Assembly: GCF_000012965.1 (NCBI RefSeq)
Contig: NC_007575.1
Span: forward strand, 2,137,562-2,201,561
Source: Sulfurimonas denitrificans DSM 1251
GTDB taxonomy: Bacteria > Campylobacterota > Campylobacteria > Campylobacterales > Sulfurimonadaceae
Direction of reading: 5' to 3'
Length of the DNA stretch: 64,000 nucleotides
In this document: positions 40,268 to 49,349 of the stretch, one piece after another
How positions within the stretch are numbered: position 1 is the stretch's first letter
Layout of the letters: each line of letters starts with the position of its first letter
Made by a program: the position numbers and the translations under genes
The notes under the pieces: model-generated
What the model was told of the DNA's origin: nothing
The model's input: the letters and a program-made list of their open reading frames with translations, nothing else
Databases searched by the model: none

Positions 40268-41561
40268 GTTTTAAAAGCGTCTCTACAGTTTCATCGAAAT
40301 CGCTCTGAGTTGAGGAGTTTTGCATCAAGAACTTCTCCATCTCACTTTTTTTAGCCATAGCCTCATCAAGTTCTGAATCGCTCCCTTTTGTATAAGCACC
40401 AATTCTTATGAGAACTTCATTCTCTTTTAAAAGCGTGTATAAGCGTCTAAATTTTTGTACTGCCCTTAGATGTTCTGGCGTGATTATATCGTTCATAACC
40501 CTTGAAGCAGAGTTTAGTATATGCACTGGAGGATAGATTCCAAAGTCTGTCATCTCACGGGATAAAACTATGTGTCCATCTAAGATAGAGCGTGACTGAT
40601 CTGCGATGGGGTCTCCCATATCATCTCCCTCTATTAAAACTGTAAAAAATGCTGTAATAGAGCCTTTGCCCTCCTCTTTTCCAGCACGTTCCATAAGTTG
40701 AGGAAGAAGTGTCAGTGATGATGGAGGATACCCTTTTGAGGTTGGGGGTTCACCAAGAGCTAAGCCTATCTCCCTTTGAGCCATAGCAAATCTAGTAACA
40801 GAATCCATAATAAAGAGTACATCTAAACCTTGGTCTTTAAAAAACTCCGCAACACTCATAGCTGCAAATGCTCCGTACTTTCTCATAAGCGGAGAGTCAT
40901 CGGATGTAGCTACAACTATAACCGTATTTTCAAGATTTCCGCCAAGATTCTTCTCTATAAACTCTGGAACTTCTCTACCACGCTCTCCAATTAGCGCTAC
41001 AACTTTTATAGGAGCGTTTGCGCCACGAACAATCATTCCCATAAGAGTAGATTTTCCGACTCCACTTCCAGCGAAAATACCGAGTTTTTGACCTTTTCCA
41101 CATGTTAAAAGCCCATCAATACTCTTTACTCCAACACTAAAAATTTCATCAATCATACCACGCTTCATAGCAGCAATTGGGGCTTTTATGATAGGAGAGA
41201 GTTTTGAGTCGTTTATACTTCCTTTGCCATCAATTGGACGCATAAAAGGGTCCACTACGCGCCCTAAAAGAGATGAACTAACTGGTATGTTTAATCCTGT
41301 TTGATCTAAAAAAACTCTATCCCCTGAGCGAAATCCCTCAACAAAACTAAATGGCGTTATAAAAAAAATCAATCCATCTATCTCTGTAACCATTCCTATT
41401 GTCTCTTGGGCGCTCTCATTTGAGATAATTTTTACTATATCACTGATGCTCACACTAAGTCCACGAGCAGTAATAACTGTTGCATTTATCTTAACTACTT
41501 CTCCAAATGCAACAGAGTATTTTTTATTTGAGATTTTATTTTTTATAAGCGAGAGAGGCAT
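40251..41561 (-). CDS. fliI: Flagellar export ATPase FliI
   Basis: 436 aa. F1-beta-like ATPase: Walker A FAGSGVGKSTLMG, Walker B LDVLFIMDSVTRFAMAQREIGLALGEPP (shown in part: VLFIMDSVTR), and the FliI/type III marker SKGYPPSSL. The ESVRSFLD-type stretch is replaced by ADQSRSILDGHIVLSR. FliI drives flagellar protein export and implies a motile cell. It is isolated from other flagellar genes, as usual in this phylum. GGGGAG precedes the ATG. Confidence 0.94.
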   Translation of the reverse strand: MPLSLIKNKISNKKYSVAFGEVVKINATVITARGLSVSISDIVKIISNESAQETIGMVTEIDGLIFFITPFSFVEGFRSGDRVFLDQTGLNIPVSSSLLGRVVDPFMRPIDGKGSINDSKLSPIIKAPIAAMKRGMIDEIFSVGVKSIDGLLTCGKGQKLGIFAGSGVGKSTLMGMIVRGANAPIKVVALIGERGREVPEFIEKNLGGNLENTVIVVATSDDSPLMRKYGAFAAMSVAEFFKDQGLDVLFIMDSVTRFAMAQREIGLALGEPPTSKGYPPSSLTLLPQLMERAGKEEGKGSITAFFTVLIEGDDMGDPIADQSRSILDGHIVLSREMTDFGIYPPVHILNSASRVMNDIITPEHLRAVQKFRRLYTLLKENEVLIRIGAYTKGSDSELDEAMAKKSEMEKFLMQNSSTQSDFDETVETLLKLMNLS

Positions 41562-41588
41562 TAAAAATCTCCCCGAATTGCCAAGCGT

Positions 41589-42173
41589 TTAATAACGTGA
41601 GCCATTAGGCGAGTTTATCAAAGAGAAAAATTCACTTCTTGTTTTTTCATCTTTTTTAAATAATCCGCGAAGGGCTGAAGATGTAGTAGTTGAATTGATT
41701 TTCTCAACCCCTCTCATCTCCATGCACATGTGTCTTGCCTGAACCACAACTGCTACACCTTTTGGCTTAATAGTATTCATAATAGCATCAGCAATCTGCT
41801 CTGTAAGTTGCTCTTGAATCTGCATGCGACGAGCAAAAACGTTTACAACACGAGGTATTTTTGATAATCCTACAACCTTACCATTTGGAATATACGCTAC
41901 ATGCACACGCCCAATGATTGGTAGAAGATGATGCTCACATGTAGAGTAAAATTCAATGTCTTTTAGAAGCACCATCTCATCATTTGAACTTGTAAAAAGA
42001 GCAGAGTTTAATATCTCTTCTGGGTCCTCTTTATAACCACCAAAAATGAACTCGTAAGCTTTCTTAACCCTTTGAGGAGTTTTTAAAAGCCCTTCTCTGT
42101 CTGGATTTTCCCCGACATGAAGCATCATAGACTTTACTGCATCTTCAAATTGTATATCTTGTTTTTCTGACAA
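41589..42173 (-). CDS. folE: GTP cyclohydrolase I
   Basis: 194 aa from a TTG start (AAAGG eight bases before). Zinc ligands are the Cys and His of [11 protein letters not shown] and the Cys of [10 protein letters not shown]. The GTP region [20 protein letters not shown] is intact. It makes dihydroneopterin triphosphate for folate. It lies 27 bases upstream of fliI on the same strand, so the two may be co-transcribed. Confidence 0.95.
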   Translation of the reverse strand: MSEKQDIQFEDAVKSMMLHVGENPDREGLLKTPQRVKKAYEFIFGGYKEDPEEILNSALFTSSNDEMVLLKDIEFYSTCEHHLLPIIGRVHVAYIPNGKVVGLSKIPRVVNVFARRMQIQEQLTEQIADAIMNTIKPKGVAVVVQARHMCMEMRGVEKINSTTTSSALRGLFKKDEKTRSEFFSLINSPNGSRY

Positions 42174-42476
42174 AACTATGCCTTTTGTATATTTTTTATA
42201 ACCGATAGAGTATCAAGAAATAGCTGAGAAAATGATGTAATTAATTTTTATCCTAAGCAACTTTTCATATCTTAGCTGTCATATATTTTATAATAAAATT
42301 AAGATGGACTAAAAAGTGTTATAACTTTTTATTGACATGCTTCTTATCATACCTTTAAAAACTCTTAGAATGGTAATAGAGTTTACAGTTTTAGGAATAT
42401 TTGTTTACATTGTCATATTTTAGAACATGAAGATTACTATATGATGGCAAGTTTTTTAGTAGAGATACAAAATTAT
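42174..42476. other. Intergenic region, no gene seen
   Basis: About 300 A/T-rich bases between the wHTH/LOV-like gene and folE. A 28-codon hydrophobic ORF at 42337-42423 lacks a ribosome site, and I do not call it. Confidence 0.5.
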
Positions 42477-43199
42477 TTAAAGAACCTCTTTTACCTTTTC
42501 TAAAAACTGCTCAATTGATGTAAGGTCTTTATATATACCTAAAAAATAGACAAGCTTCTCTTTTTCTTTATCAAAAACAGGACTTATAGTAATATCTTCA
42601 TAAAGCTTGTTGCCATCTTTTGTATAGTCACGAATTTTTACTTCTACTGATTTTTGTGTGCTAATTGCTTCTCTAATATTCTCAAGAGACTTCTGCTCTT
42701 TATCGCTACTATGTAAAAAACGACAGTTTTTACCGATTACCTCTTCATATTTATATCTAAAAAGCTCACAAAATGAATTATTTACATATATAATAGGATT
42801 ATCTTGTTCATTTGGGTCAGTAACAACTATAGGATTCACAGACTGTTCTACTATATCAAAAAGCTGCTCTTTAAATTTAATATCTTTACTGATATTTTCG
42901 TTTTTAAGCATATAATACCCACCGTAAATATTTACGATATTTAATTCAAGTACTAGTTTTCTAAGTCCGCTTATGAGATTTCTCACACTCTTTTCATTAA
43001 ACTCTTTATCAAGCGAGTCGTGTACTTCATAAAATATATCAGCATTTAGTACAGGCTTACCTAAATTTTCTATTAAAAGCTTAAGCGCTCTTTTTTGAGA
43101 AATTGACAATTTTATATCTTTATCATCTACATGTAAAGAGTCTGTTTCTTTGTTCCAAAAACAGATGTCATTCAATCTTATTAAATCGCTATTTTGCAT
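42477..43199 (-). CDS. Winged-helix regulator with C-terminal LOV-like PAS domain
   Basis: 240 aa. Residues about 30-98 are an OmpR-type winged helix (SQKRALKLLIENLGKPV, then SVRNLISGLRKLV and IYGGYYML). Residues about 115-228 are a PAS domain with the LOV photoadduct motif GKNCRFL (Cys159). The overall pattern is that of LOV domains, but the flavin-contact Gln/Asn/Asn/Gln positions read His163, Asp191, Glu201 and Tyr223. There is no receiver domain. It is probably a cytoplasmic transcription factor sensing light, redox or a ligand. A PAS-GGDEF-EAL gene lies 40 bases upstream on the same strand. Confidence 0.75.
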   Translation of the reverse strand: MQNSDLIRLNDICFWNKETDSLHVDDKDIKLSISQKRALKLLIENLGKPVLNADIFYEVHDSLDKEFNEKSVRNLISGLRKLVLELNIVNIYGGYYMLKNENISKDIKFKEQLFDIVEQSVNPIVVTDPNEQDNPIIYVNNSFCELFRYKYEEVIGKNCRFLHSSDKEQKSLENIREAISTQKSVEVKIRDYTKDGNKLYEDITISPVFDKEKEKLVYFLGIYKDLTSIEQFLEKVKEVL

Positions 43200-43239
43200 T
43201 TTTTCTCTTAGTTAATTTTATTGTCTGGTTTTTATATTA

Positions 43240-44973
43240 TCAAATTTTATTATAATAACCCATAAAGTCATCAACACAAAGTGGTTGTGAATGGTAAAAA
43301 CCTTGTGAGAAATGACAACCTATCTCTTTTAATTTTATATACTGCTCTTTAGTTTCTACACCCTGAGCTTGAACTTTTAAATCAAAAAGTTTCCCTATAT
43401 CTATTATTGATTTTACTATATTTAAATCTTTCTCATTTTCTAGCATGTTTTTTACAAATGATTTGTCTATTTTTAGTTTATCTACTTTTATATCACGCAA
43501 ATAACTGAGGCTTGAATAGCCTGTTCCAAAATTGTCAAAAGCTATATTAAATCCGCATAAAGAGAGTTCTTCCACATTTTTTTTTATCATTTCTCTGTTT
43601 TGCATAATCTCGGTTTCTATTATCTCTAACTCTAACTGATCTGCATTAATAAAATTTCTTTCAAATATATTTAAAAAATCGAAGCAAAAAGTCGAGTTTG
43701 ATAGCTGATATTTTGATATATTTACAGATATTTGCAGCTTACTTTTTGGCAATGTTTCATTTATGTGCTTCAAATCTGTTAAAATCTCTGAAAAAACCAT
43801 GCAACCAAACTCTCTTCCTACATCTCCTGATAAAACATATTGTAAAAAACTCTCAGGCTCTAGTATCCCTTTTTGTGGATGATTCCATCTTACAAGTGCT
43901 TCTGCACCTATTATGGAGTTTGTGTGCATATCTATAACAGGTTGATAATAAACAATAAACATATCCTCTTCCAATGCTTTTCTTATATCCTTTTGGATGG
44001 ATATAGCCATTGCAATTTTAGTTGACATCAATTTATCATATATTTTAAAGCCGTCTCTTGTGCTTTTTTTAACTTCATACATAGCAATGTCGGCATTTTT
44101 CAATAACTCTTCACTCGAGATGCCGTGTTGCGGATATATAGCAACACCGATAGATAGACCAACATGAAAGATTTGATTATCTACCTCCATTGGTTCTTTA
44201 ATCTTTTTTTTAAGATTAGATGCGAGCTGTTTGACATTTTCTTCACTTTTTATATTTTTAGCTATTAAAACAAACTCGTCTCCACCTATTCTAGCTATAA
44301 CATCATTCTCTCTTATGCTGTTTAAAAGTCTTTTTGATACGTTTATAAGCATCTTATCGCCAACATTATGTCCATGCGTATCGTTTACTTCTTTAAACTT
44401 GTCTATATCTATGAAATAAAGAGCAACTTGATAGTTTTCTTTATCGGCTTCTTTTAGTATAGCCTCAAGTTCTTTATTGAAGTAAGTTCTGTTTGGAAGT
44501 TTGGTTAAAGAGTCGTAGTTAGCATTATAGTAAACTTTTTTCTCGCTCTTTTTAATATCTGATATATCAGTAAAAACCGACATGTAGTAATTTTCACTGA
44601 ATTTGGAGTTTTTATTTTTAGATATCGATAAAATCTGCGGATATATCTCGCCATTTTTTCTTTTATCCCATATCTCACCCTTCCAATAACCATTTTTTTC
44701 TAGACTTTCTCGCATACTTTTATAAAATGCTATATCATGGATTCCAGATTTTAAAATATTTGGTTTTTTTCCAATAGCTTCTTCTTGAGTATAACCTGTT
44801 ATTTCGCAAAAGGCTCTATTTACAAATTTTATCAAGCCTTCTCTATTTGCTATCAATATCCCCTCATTAGTACTTTCAAAAAAGTTAAGCGCTAGATTTA
44901 ATCTTTCTTCAACTGCTACTTTTGAGGGATGCAAATTTAAAATATCAACAAGTTTATATGTTTTGTCTGACAA
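43240..44973 (-). CDS. PAS-GGDEF-EAL cyclic-di-GMP protein
   Basis: 577 aa from a TTG start, no transmembrane helix. The PAS domain (residues about 25-145) reads GLIKFVNRAFCEITGYTQEE. The GGDEF domain is complete: RIGGDEF, with the inhibitory I-site R-E-N-D five residues before it. The EAL domain has IGAEALVRW, but the usual D-D-F-G-T-G is F-D-N-F-G-T-G, an Asp to Asn change at a metal ligand. It may therefore mainly synthesise c-di-GMP or have weak hydrolysis. It is followed by the wHTH/LOV-like gene in the same direction. Confidence 0.88.
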   Translation of the reverse strand: MSDKTYKLVDILNLHPSKVAVEERLNLALNFFESTNEGILIANREGLIKFVNRAFCEITGYTQEEAIGKKPNILKSGIHDIAFYKSMRESLEKNGYWKGEIWDKRKNGEIYPQILSISKNKNSKFSENYYMSVFTDISDIKKSEKKVYYNANYDSLTKLPNRTYFNKELEAILKEADKENYQVALYFIDIDKFKEVNDTHGHNVGDKMLINVSKRLLNSIRENDVIARIGGDEFVLIAKNIKSEENVKQLASNLKKKIKEPMEVDNQIFHVGLSIGVAIYPQHGISSEELLKNADIAMYEVKKSTRDGFKIYDKLMSTKIAMAISIQKDIRKALEEDMFIVYYQPVIDMHTNSIIGAEALVRWNHPQKGILEPESFLQYVLSGDVGREFGCMVFSEILTDLKHINETLPKSKLQISVNISKYQLSNSTFCFDFLNIFERNFINADQLELEIIETEIMQNREMIKKNVEELSLCGFNIAFDNFGTGYSSLSYLRDIKVDKLKIDKSFVKNMLENEKDLNIVKSIIDIGKLFDLKVQAQGVETKEQYIKLKEIGCHFSQGFYHSQPLCVDDFMGYYNKI

Positions 44974-45080
44974 AAGAAGAACCTCAAAGTTATAATTGAA
45001 GCAATAGTATCAAAAGAGTGTCTATGAAATTACTACATAATTTAAAATATTGAAATTATATTTTTAAAAAAGAGGGTAAT

Positions 45081-45106
45081 AACATGTAGAACTCTCTCTA
45101 CATGTT
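45081..45106 (-). terminator. Hairpin terminator of rnj
   Basis: AACATGTAGA and TCTACATGTT (10 bp, perfect) flank six bases, 12 bases after the rnj stop. On the minus strand a T-rich stretch follows about ten bases later. Confidence 0.65.
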
Positions 45107-45117
45107 AAAAGTTTATG

Positions 45118-47061
45118 TTACATCACAAAAATATGAGGAACTATTAGTGGATATTTTTTCATTTTTCTATAGATATGTTTTCTTACTACTTGGCGCAGGT
45201 CATTCTCTAATGCTCTTGCATTCTCAAGAAGTCCCTCTTTTATGTTGGCTAGGAAAAGCTCTAAAACATCCTCTATCTCTTTAGCAAACGCTTTATCTTG
45301 CTTATCTGCTACAAGTCCAAAAGATGTAACTAGCGGCTTAGATAACATGGTAGAGTGTTGTCCATCAATTTGAGCGACTATCATAACTATGCCATCAGAT
45401 GCTAACTTTTGACGGTCAATTACAATATCATCATCTATCTTGTGGTTATTTTGATTGTCAATATACGTTTTTCCTGTTCTTACAGTTTTTACTTTTCTCA
45501 TATATTTTGGAGCAATCTCTACCGTATCACCATCATTCATTATGTAGATATTTCTCTCTGGAACTCCACACATCATACCTGTCTCTTTATGCTTCATAAC
45601 ATGGTTATACTCTCCATGTATCGGTAAAAAGAACTTAGGATTTACAAGACGTAACATAAGCTTTTGCTCTTCTATAGAAGCATGTCCAGATACATGGATA
45701 TCTCTATCATTTGCTACTTTTGCACCAGCACGTTGCAAGTGGTTAAGCATCCCTGAAATAGAGCCTTCATTACCTGGTATAGCACGAGATGAAAGAACAA
45801 TCAAGTCAGTAGGTTTAATCTTTACATGTCTGTGTTCGCCTATTGACATTCTAAATAATGCAGAACTAGGCTCTCCTTGAGAACCTGTTGTAACAATCAA
45901 AATCTCTTTGTCATTCATAGAAGCAATTTGCTCTGGTTCAACAAAAATATTTTTTGGAAGTTTGATGTAGTCATACTGCATTGCAACTTCAATATTTCTC
46001 TCCATTGAACGTCCAATTACACAAACCTTTCTTCCGTATTTAACGCCATACTGAATAGCTTGGTAAACACGGTGAATATTTGAACTAAATGTAGAGAGTA
46101 TTACTCTTCCTTCGGCCTTTGAAAATACTCTATCAAGAGCAGGAGCAACACTTAGCTCTGAAGGAGTTGGAGCTGTATTGTAAGAGTTTGTAGAGTCACT
46201 TAAAAGACACAAAACACCTTTATCTCCATAGTAAGCAAGTCTGTGTAAATCTGCTGTATAGCCATCAACTGGTGTATGATCTATCTTAAAGTCTCCAGTA
46301 TGAATAACTGTTCCAGCACTTGTTGTAATTGCCAAAGAAGATGAATCAATGATAGAGTGTGTCATATGCATCCACTCTATTTCAAAATCATTTCCTATTT
46401 TATAAGTCTTTCTCTTCTCTATAGGATTAAAAAATTGCTTAAACTCTTTTATATGATGCTCATCAAACTTACCTGCTATCATAGCTAATGGAAGTGGAGA
46501 GCCAAATATTGGAAATTGCATCTCTTTATAAAGGTATGGCATTGCACCGATGTGGTCTTCATGTGCGTGAGTTATAATTACTGCTTTGATTTTATCTTTT
46601 ATCTCGCGAATATATGTAAAATCTGGTACCAATATATCAACACCATGCATATCTTCATCTGGAAAACTCATACCAACATCTACAAGTATCGCCTCATTTT
46701 GAGTTTCAAATACTGTTATGTTTCCACCGATTTCACCAAGCCCACCAAGTGGAGTAATACGAATTTTCTCTTTTGAATTTAAGTCTAATTTGTAGTGAGG
46801 GTTTAATCTCTGTTTGTGAGCTTCTTGATTAAGTTCAACAAATGCTCTAAGATTTTCATCTACTGGCAAACTTTGACGTCGGCGTCCTCTTGAGGCACTT
46901 TTGTTTTTATTTGGATTTGCGCTAGCTGGTGCTACTGCTGCTTTATTGACATTTTGGTTATTTGACCTACTACTATCACTATTATATTTTTTGTTACTGT
47001 TATACTGTTTACGATTTTCTTGAGAAGTGCTTTTAACACTCTGTTCTTTCTCTTGTTCCAT
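45118..47061 (-). CDS. rnj: Ribonuclease J
   Basis: 647 aa. Residues 1-85 are a basic, Asn/Ser-rich disordered extension, like that of Helicobacter RNase J. The catalytic beta-CASP/MBL part starts RITPLGGLGEIGGN, with metal ligands in ITHAHEDHIGAMP (near residue 163) and HTGDFKID, and beta-CASP motifs such as SSRAIPGNE and GHASIEEQ. It is the main 5'-3' exonuclease and endonuclease for mRNA decay. Its start overlaps the ksgA 3' end by 29 bases in another frame. Confidence 0.94.
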   Translation of the reverse strand: MEQEKEQSVKSTSQENRKQYNSNKKYNSDSSRSNNQNVNKAAVAPASANPNKNKSASRGRRRQSLPVDENLRAFVELNQEAHKQRLNPHYKLDLNSKEKIRITPLGGLGEIGGNITVFETQNEAILVDVGMSFPDEDMHGVDILVPDFTYIREIKDKIKAVIITHAHEDHIGAMPYLYKEMQFPIFGSPLPLAMIAGKFDEHHIKEFKQFFNPIEKRKTYKIGNDFEIEWMHMTHSIIDSSSLAITTSAGTVIHTGDFKIDHTPVDGYTADLHRLAYYGDKGVLCLLSDSTNSYNTAPTPSELSVAPALDRVFSKAEGRVILSTFSSNIHRVYQAIQYGVKYGRKVCVIGRSMERNIEVAMQYDYIKLPKNIFVEPEQIASMNDKEILIVTTGSQGEPSSALFRMSIGEHRHVKIKPTDLIVLSSRAIPGNEGSISGMLNHLQRAGAKVANDRDIHVSGHASIEEQKLMLRLVNPKFFLPIHGEYNHVMKHKETGMMCGVPERNIYIMNDGDTVEIAPKYMRKVKTVRTGKTYIDNQNNHKIDDDIVIDRQKLASDGIVMIVAQIDGQHSTMLSKPLVTSFGLVADKQDKAFAKEIEDVLELFLANIKEGLLENARALENDLRQVVRKHIYRKMKKYPLIVPHIFVM

Positions 47062-47836
47062 CCAAACTCCTTGCTAATTTATAGAGTTGGTGATAGTCAT
47101 TTGTAGAGACTTGATGGGGTCGTATCGTTTGTGCGAGTGAGAGTTTTTCAAAAATCTCTTGAAGCATTGCTTTATCATACGTTGAGGATAGATTTTTCAT
47201 AAGAGTTTTTCTAGGCTGCGTAAATGCAACTCTAAGCATATCCTCAAAATCTTTATCACTTCTATCACTCTTTTTTTGTATCAAAAAAACAGCAGAATTA
47301 ATCTTTGGCTGTGGTTCAAATGCGCTTGGTGGAACATTCACAACTATGTGTGCTTCTCCAACACTCTGAGTTATAATACTCAAAGAACCAAACACCTTAT
47401 CGCCGTCGTTTGCACAAAATTTTTCTGCTACTTCGAGCTGTACCATTACAAGTATGTTTTTACATTTTGGATCTGCGAGGGCCTTTAGAATTATATTTGT
47501 CGCTATATAGTATGGCAAATTTGCCACCAAATCATACGACTCTTCTATAAGTTCACTCTTCCAAGCAGTGAGTACATCCCCACAATGTATGCGGAGTTGC
47601 TTGGTTGCGATCTCTCTTTCAAACTTATTTTGTAACACTTTACACAAATCGGTATCGACCTCAAAAGCATCTACACTTTTGACATCTACTAAAAATTTAG
47701 TTAAATCACCTAAGCCAGGGCCAATTTCTACGATTTTATTATCGTTATTGGGCATCGCTTCGATTATTTTTTGTAAAACACTCTCATCTTTTAAGAAATT
47801 TTGACCAAATTTCTTTTTAGCTACTATTTTTTCCAT
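47033..47836 (-). CDS. ksgA: 16S rRNA dimethyladenosine transferase
   Basis: 267 aa. It opens KKKFGQNFLKDESVLQKI and has the SAM motif IVEIGPGLGDLT and the catalytic NLPYYIAT of KsgA/RsmA, which dimethylates the two adenosines of the 16S 3'-terminal loop. No Shine-Dalgarno precedes the ATG at 47836, and a TATAAA lies only 11-16 bases upstream, so the leader may be almost absent. Adjacent to rnj, as I recall also for Helicobacter. Confidence 0.93.
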   Translation of the reverse strand: MEKIVAKKKFGQNFLKDESVLQKIIEAMPNNDNKIVEIGPGLGDLTKFLVDVKSVDAFEVDTDLCKVLQNKFEREIATKQLRIHCGDVLTAWKSELIEESYDLVANLPYYIATNIILKALADPKCKNILVMVQLEVAEKFCANDGDKVFGSLSIITQSVGEAHIVVNVPPSAFEPQPKINSAVFLIQKKSDRSDKDFEDMLRVAFTQPRKTLMKNLSSTYDKAMLQEIFEKLSLAQTIRPHQVSTNDYHQLYKLARSLDGTRERTEC

Positions 47837-47934
47837 TGGTGTGCATTTTATACTAATTTTGCTTACAATTAGTTAATTCTGGCATAAAATTTACTAATTT
47901 GCCATTATCTTCTATTTTACGCCAATTTACTAAA

Positions 47935-47950
47935 TGTTTCACATGAAACA
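47935..47950. promoter_or_regulatory. parS-like centromere site 1
   Basis: TGTTTCACATGAAACA differs by one base from the general ParB-binding parS consensus TGTTTCACGTGAAACA. It is intergenic, between divergent ksgA and hisF. An identical copy, in the opposite orientation, is at 51127-51142. Confidence 0.65.
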
Positions 47951-48002
47951 TCTGCCTCTTTACATGTAGTTTTATTGAAAAGTAAATATAAGGCACAGAG
48001 TG

Positions 48003-48008
48003 TATAAT
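48003..48008 (+). promoter_or_regulatory. -10 box of the hisF operon
   Basis: GTGTATAAT 28 bases before the TTG start of hisF. Confidence 0.55.
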
Positions 48009-48035
48009 TCCACTATATAATAAAAGGTGTTGCTC

Positions 48036-48794
48036 TTGAACTATTTTGCCAAAAGAATCATTCCATGTCTTGATGTAAAAGATGGACGAGTTGTTAAAGG
48101 TGTAAACTTTGTAGGACTTAGAGACGCTGGAGATCCAGTAGAAGTTGCAAAGCGATACAACCAAGAGGGCGCTGATGAAATCACTTTTTTAGACATTACT
48201 GCTTCAAGTGACAATCGTGATACTATAGTTGATATAGTTGCGCAAGTTGCCCGCGAAATTTTCATACCTCTTACTGTTGGTGGAGGAATAAGAAAATTAG
48301 AAGATATCTACAGACTTCTAAATGTTGGATGCGATAAAGTAAGCGTTAATTCTGCAGCTATAAAAAGACCACAACTTATAGATGAGAGTGCAAAAAGATT
48401 TGGCTCACAGTGCATTGTAACTGCTATTGATGTCAAAAAAACTGGTGATAGATATAATGTATATTTAAATGGCGGAAGAGTAGATACTGGAATAGATGCG
48501 CTTGAGTGGGCAAAAGAAGTAGTAGAACGTGGAAGCGGAGAGATACTTTTAACTTCTATGGATGCCGATGGAACAAAAGCTGGATTTGAGTTAAGCATTA
48601 CTCAACTGATAAGTGAAGCTGTAAATGTTCCAGTCATTGCAAGCGGTGGAGCTGGAACAATGAAACATATAAAAGAAGCATTTGAACATGGCGCAGATGC
48701 AGCACTTGCTGCAACCATTTTTCACTACAGAGAGATAGATATAATGGATTTAAAACGCTATCTGCATGATAATAATATCCCTGTCAGATTGTAG
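48036..48794 (+). CDS. hisF: Imidazole glycerol phosphate synthase subunit HisF
   Basis: 252 aa TIM barrel. The start [19 protein letters not shown] bears the first catalytic Asp; the second is in [10 protein letters not shown]. Phosphate loops VGGGIR and IASGGAGTM are intact. With HisH it makes IGP and AICAR for histidine and purine synthesis. I chose TTG 48036 (AAAAGGTG eight bases before) over a GTG at 48027 because HisF proteins begin just before [10 protein letters not shown] ten-base gap leads to the next gene. Confidence 0.94.
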
Positions 48795-48803
48795 GAGTAA
48801 AGA

Positions 48804-49349
48804 ATGATTATATGTGCTGGAAATAGTGAAACTTTTGATTTTGCAACTCCAATGGGAGTAGGGCTCCTTGAGATGACTATTAACCTAACACGCGCTGCTC
48901 TTTTTGATAAACCTGAATTTTTACTCTTTGTAGGAAGTGCTGGGAGTTATGGCGAATACAATATTTTTGATATTGTAGAATCAAAAACAGCTGCTAATAT
49001 CGAACTTGCGTTTTTATCTAATGATGCTTACACTCCTTTGGATAATGTTATATCAACTAACATTGATCAAACAAAAAAAGATGTTATTGTAAACTCATCA
49101 AACTATATCTCTACAAATGAAGAGCTTACAAAAAAGTTTTTAAAACTAGGTATTGGTATTGAAAATATGGAATTTTTTGCAGTCTTAAGTGTTGCAAAAG
49201 AGTTTGATATTCCTGCTGGCGGAATTTTTTGCATAACAAACTATACTAACAAAAATGCGCATAATGATTTTTTAAAAAATCACGAAGAAGCAAAAAAACT
49301 CTTAGATTTACATGTAAAGAGAAGAGTTGAGGAGTTAACAAAAAAATGA
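48804..49349 (+). CDS. Nucleoside phosphorylase superfamily protein
   Basis: 181 aa, shorter than typical PNP or MTA/SAH nucleosidases. It retains the phosphorylase look: ICAGNSE, ATPMGVGLLEM, LLFVGSAGSYG, then ENMEFFAVLSVAKEFDIPAGGIFCITNYTN (read in part: GIENMEFFAV), where the Met-Glu pair matches the nucleoside ribose-binding site. It is probably a purine nucleoside phosphorylase or nucleosidase; the substrate is undecided. It lies in a hisF, pnp-like, rlmN run and overlaps rlmN as ATGA. Confidence 0.7.
   Translation: MIICAGNSETFDFATPMGVGLLEMTINLTRAALFDKPEFLLFVGSAGSYGEYNIFDIVESKTAANIELAFLSNDAYTPLDNVISTNIDQTKKDVIVNSSNYISTNEELTKKFLKLGIGIENMEFFAVLSVAKEFDIPAGGIFCITNYTNKNAHNDFLKNHEEAKKLLDLHVKRRVEELTKK

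Noticed and set aside
42337..42423. 28-codon hydrophobic ORF in the folE/LOV-like gap
   Set aside because: No ribosome site and not coupled to a neighbour; composition alone is not enough.
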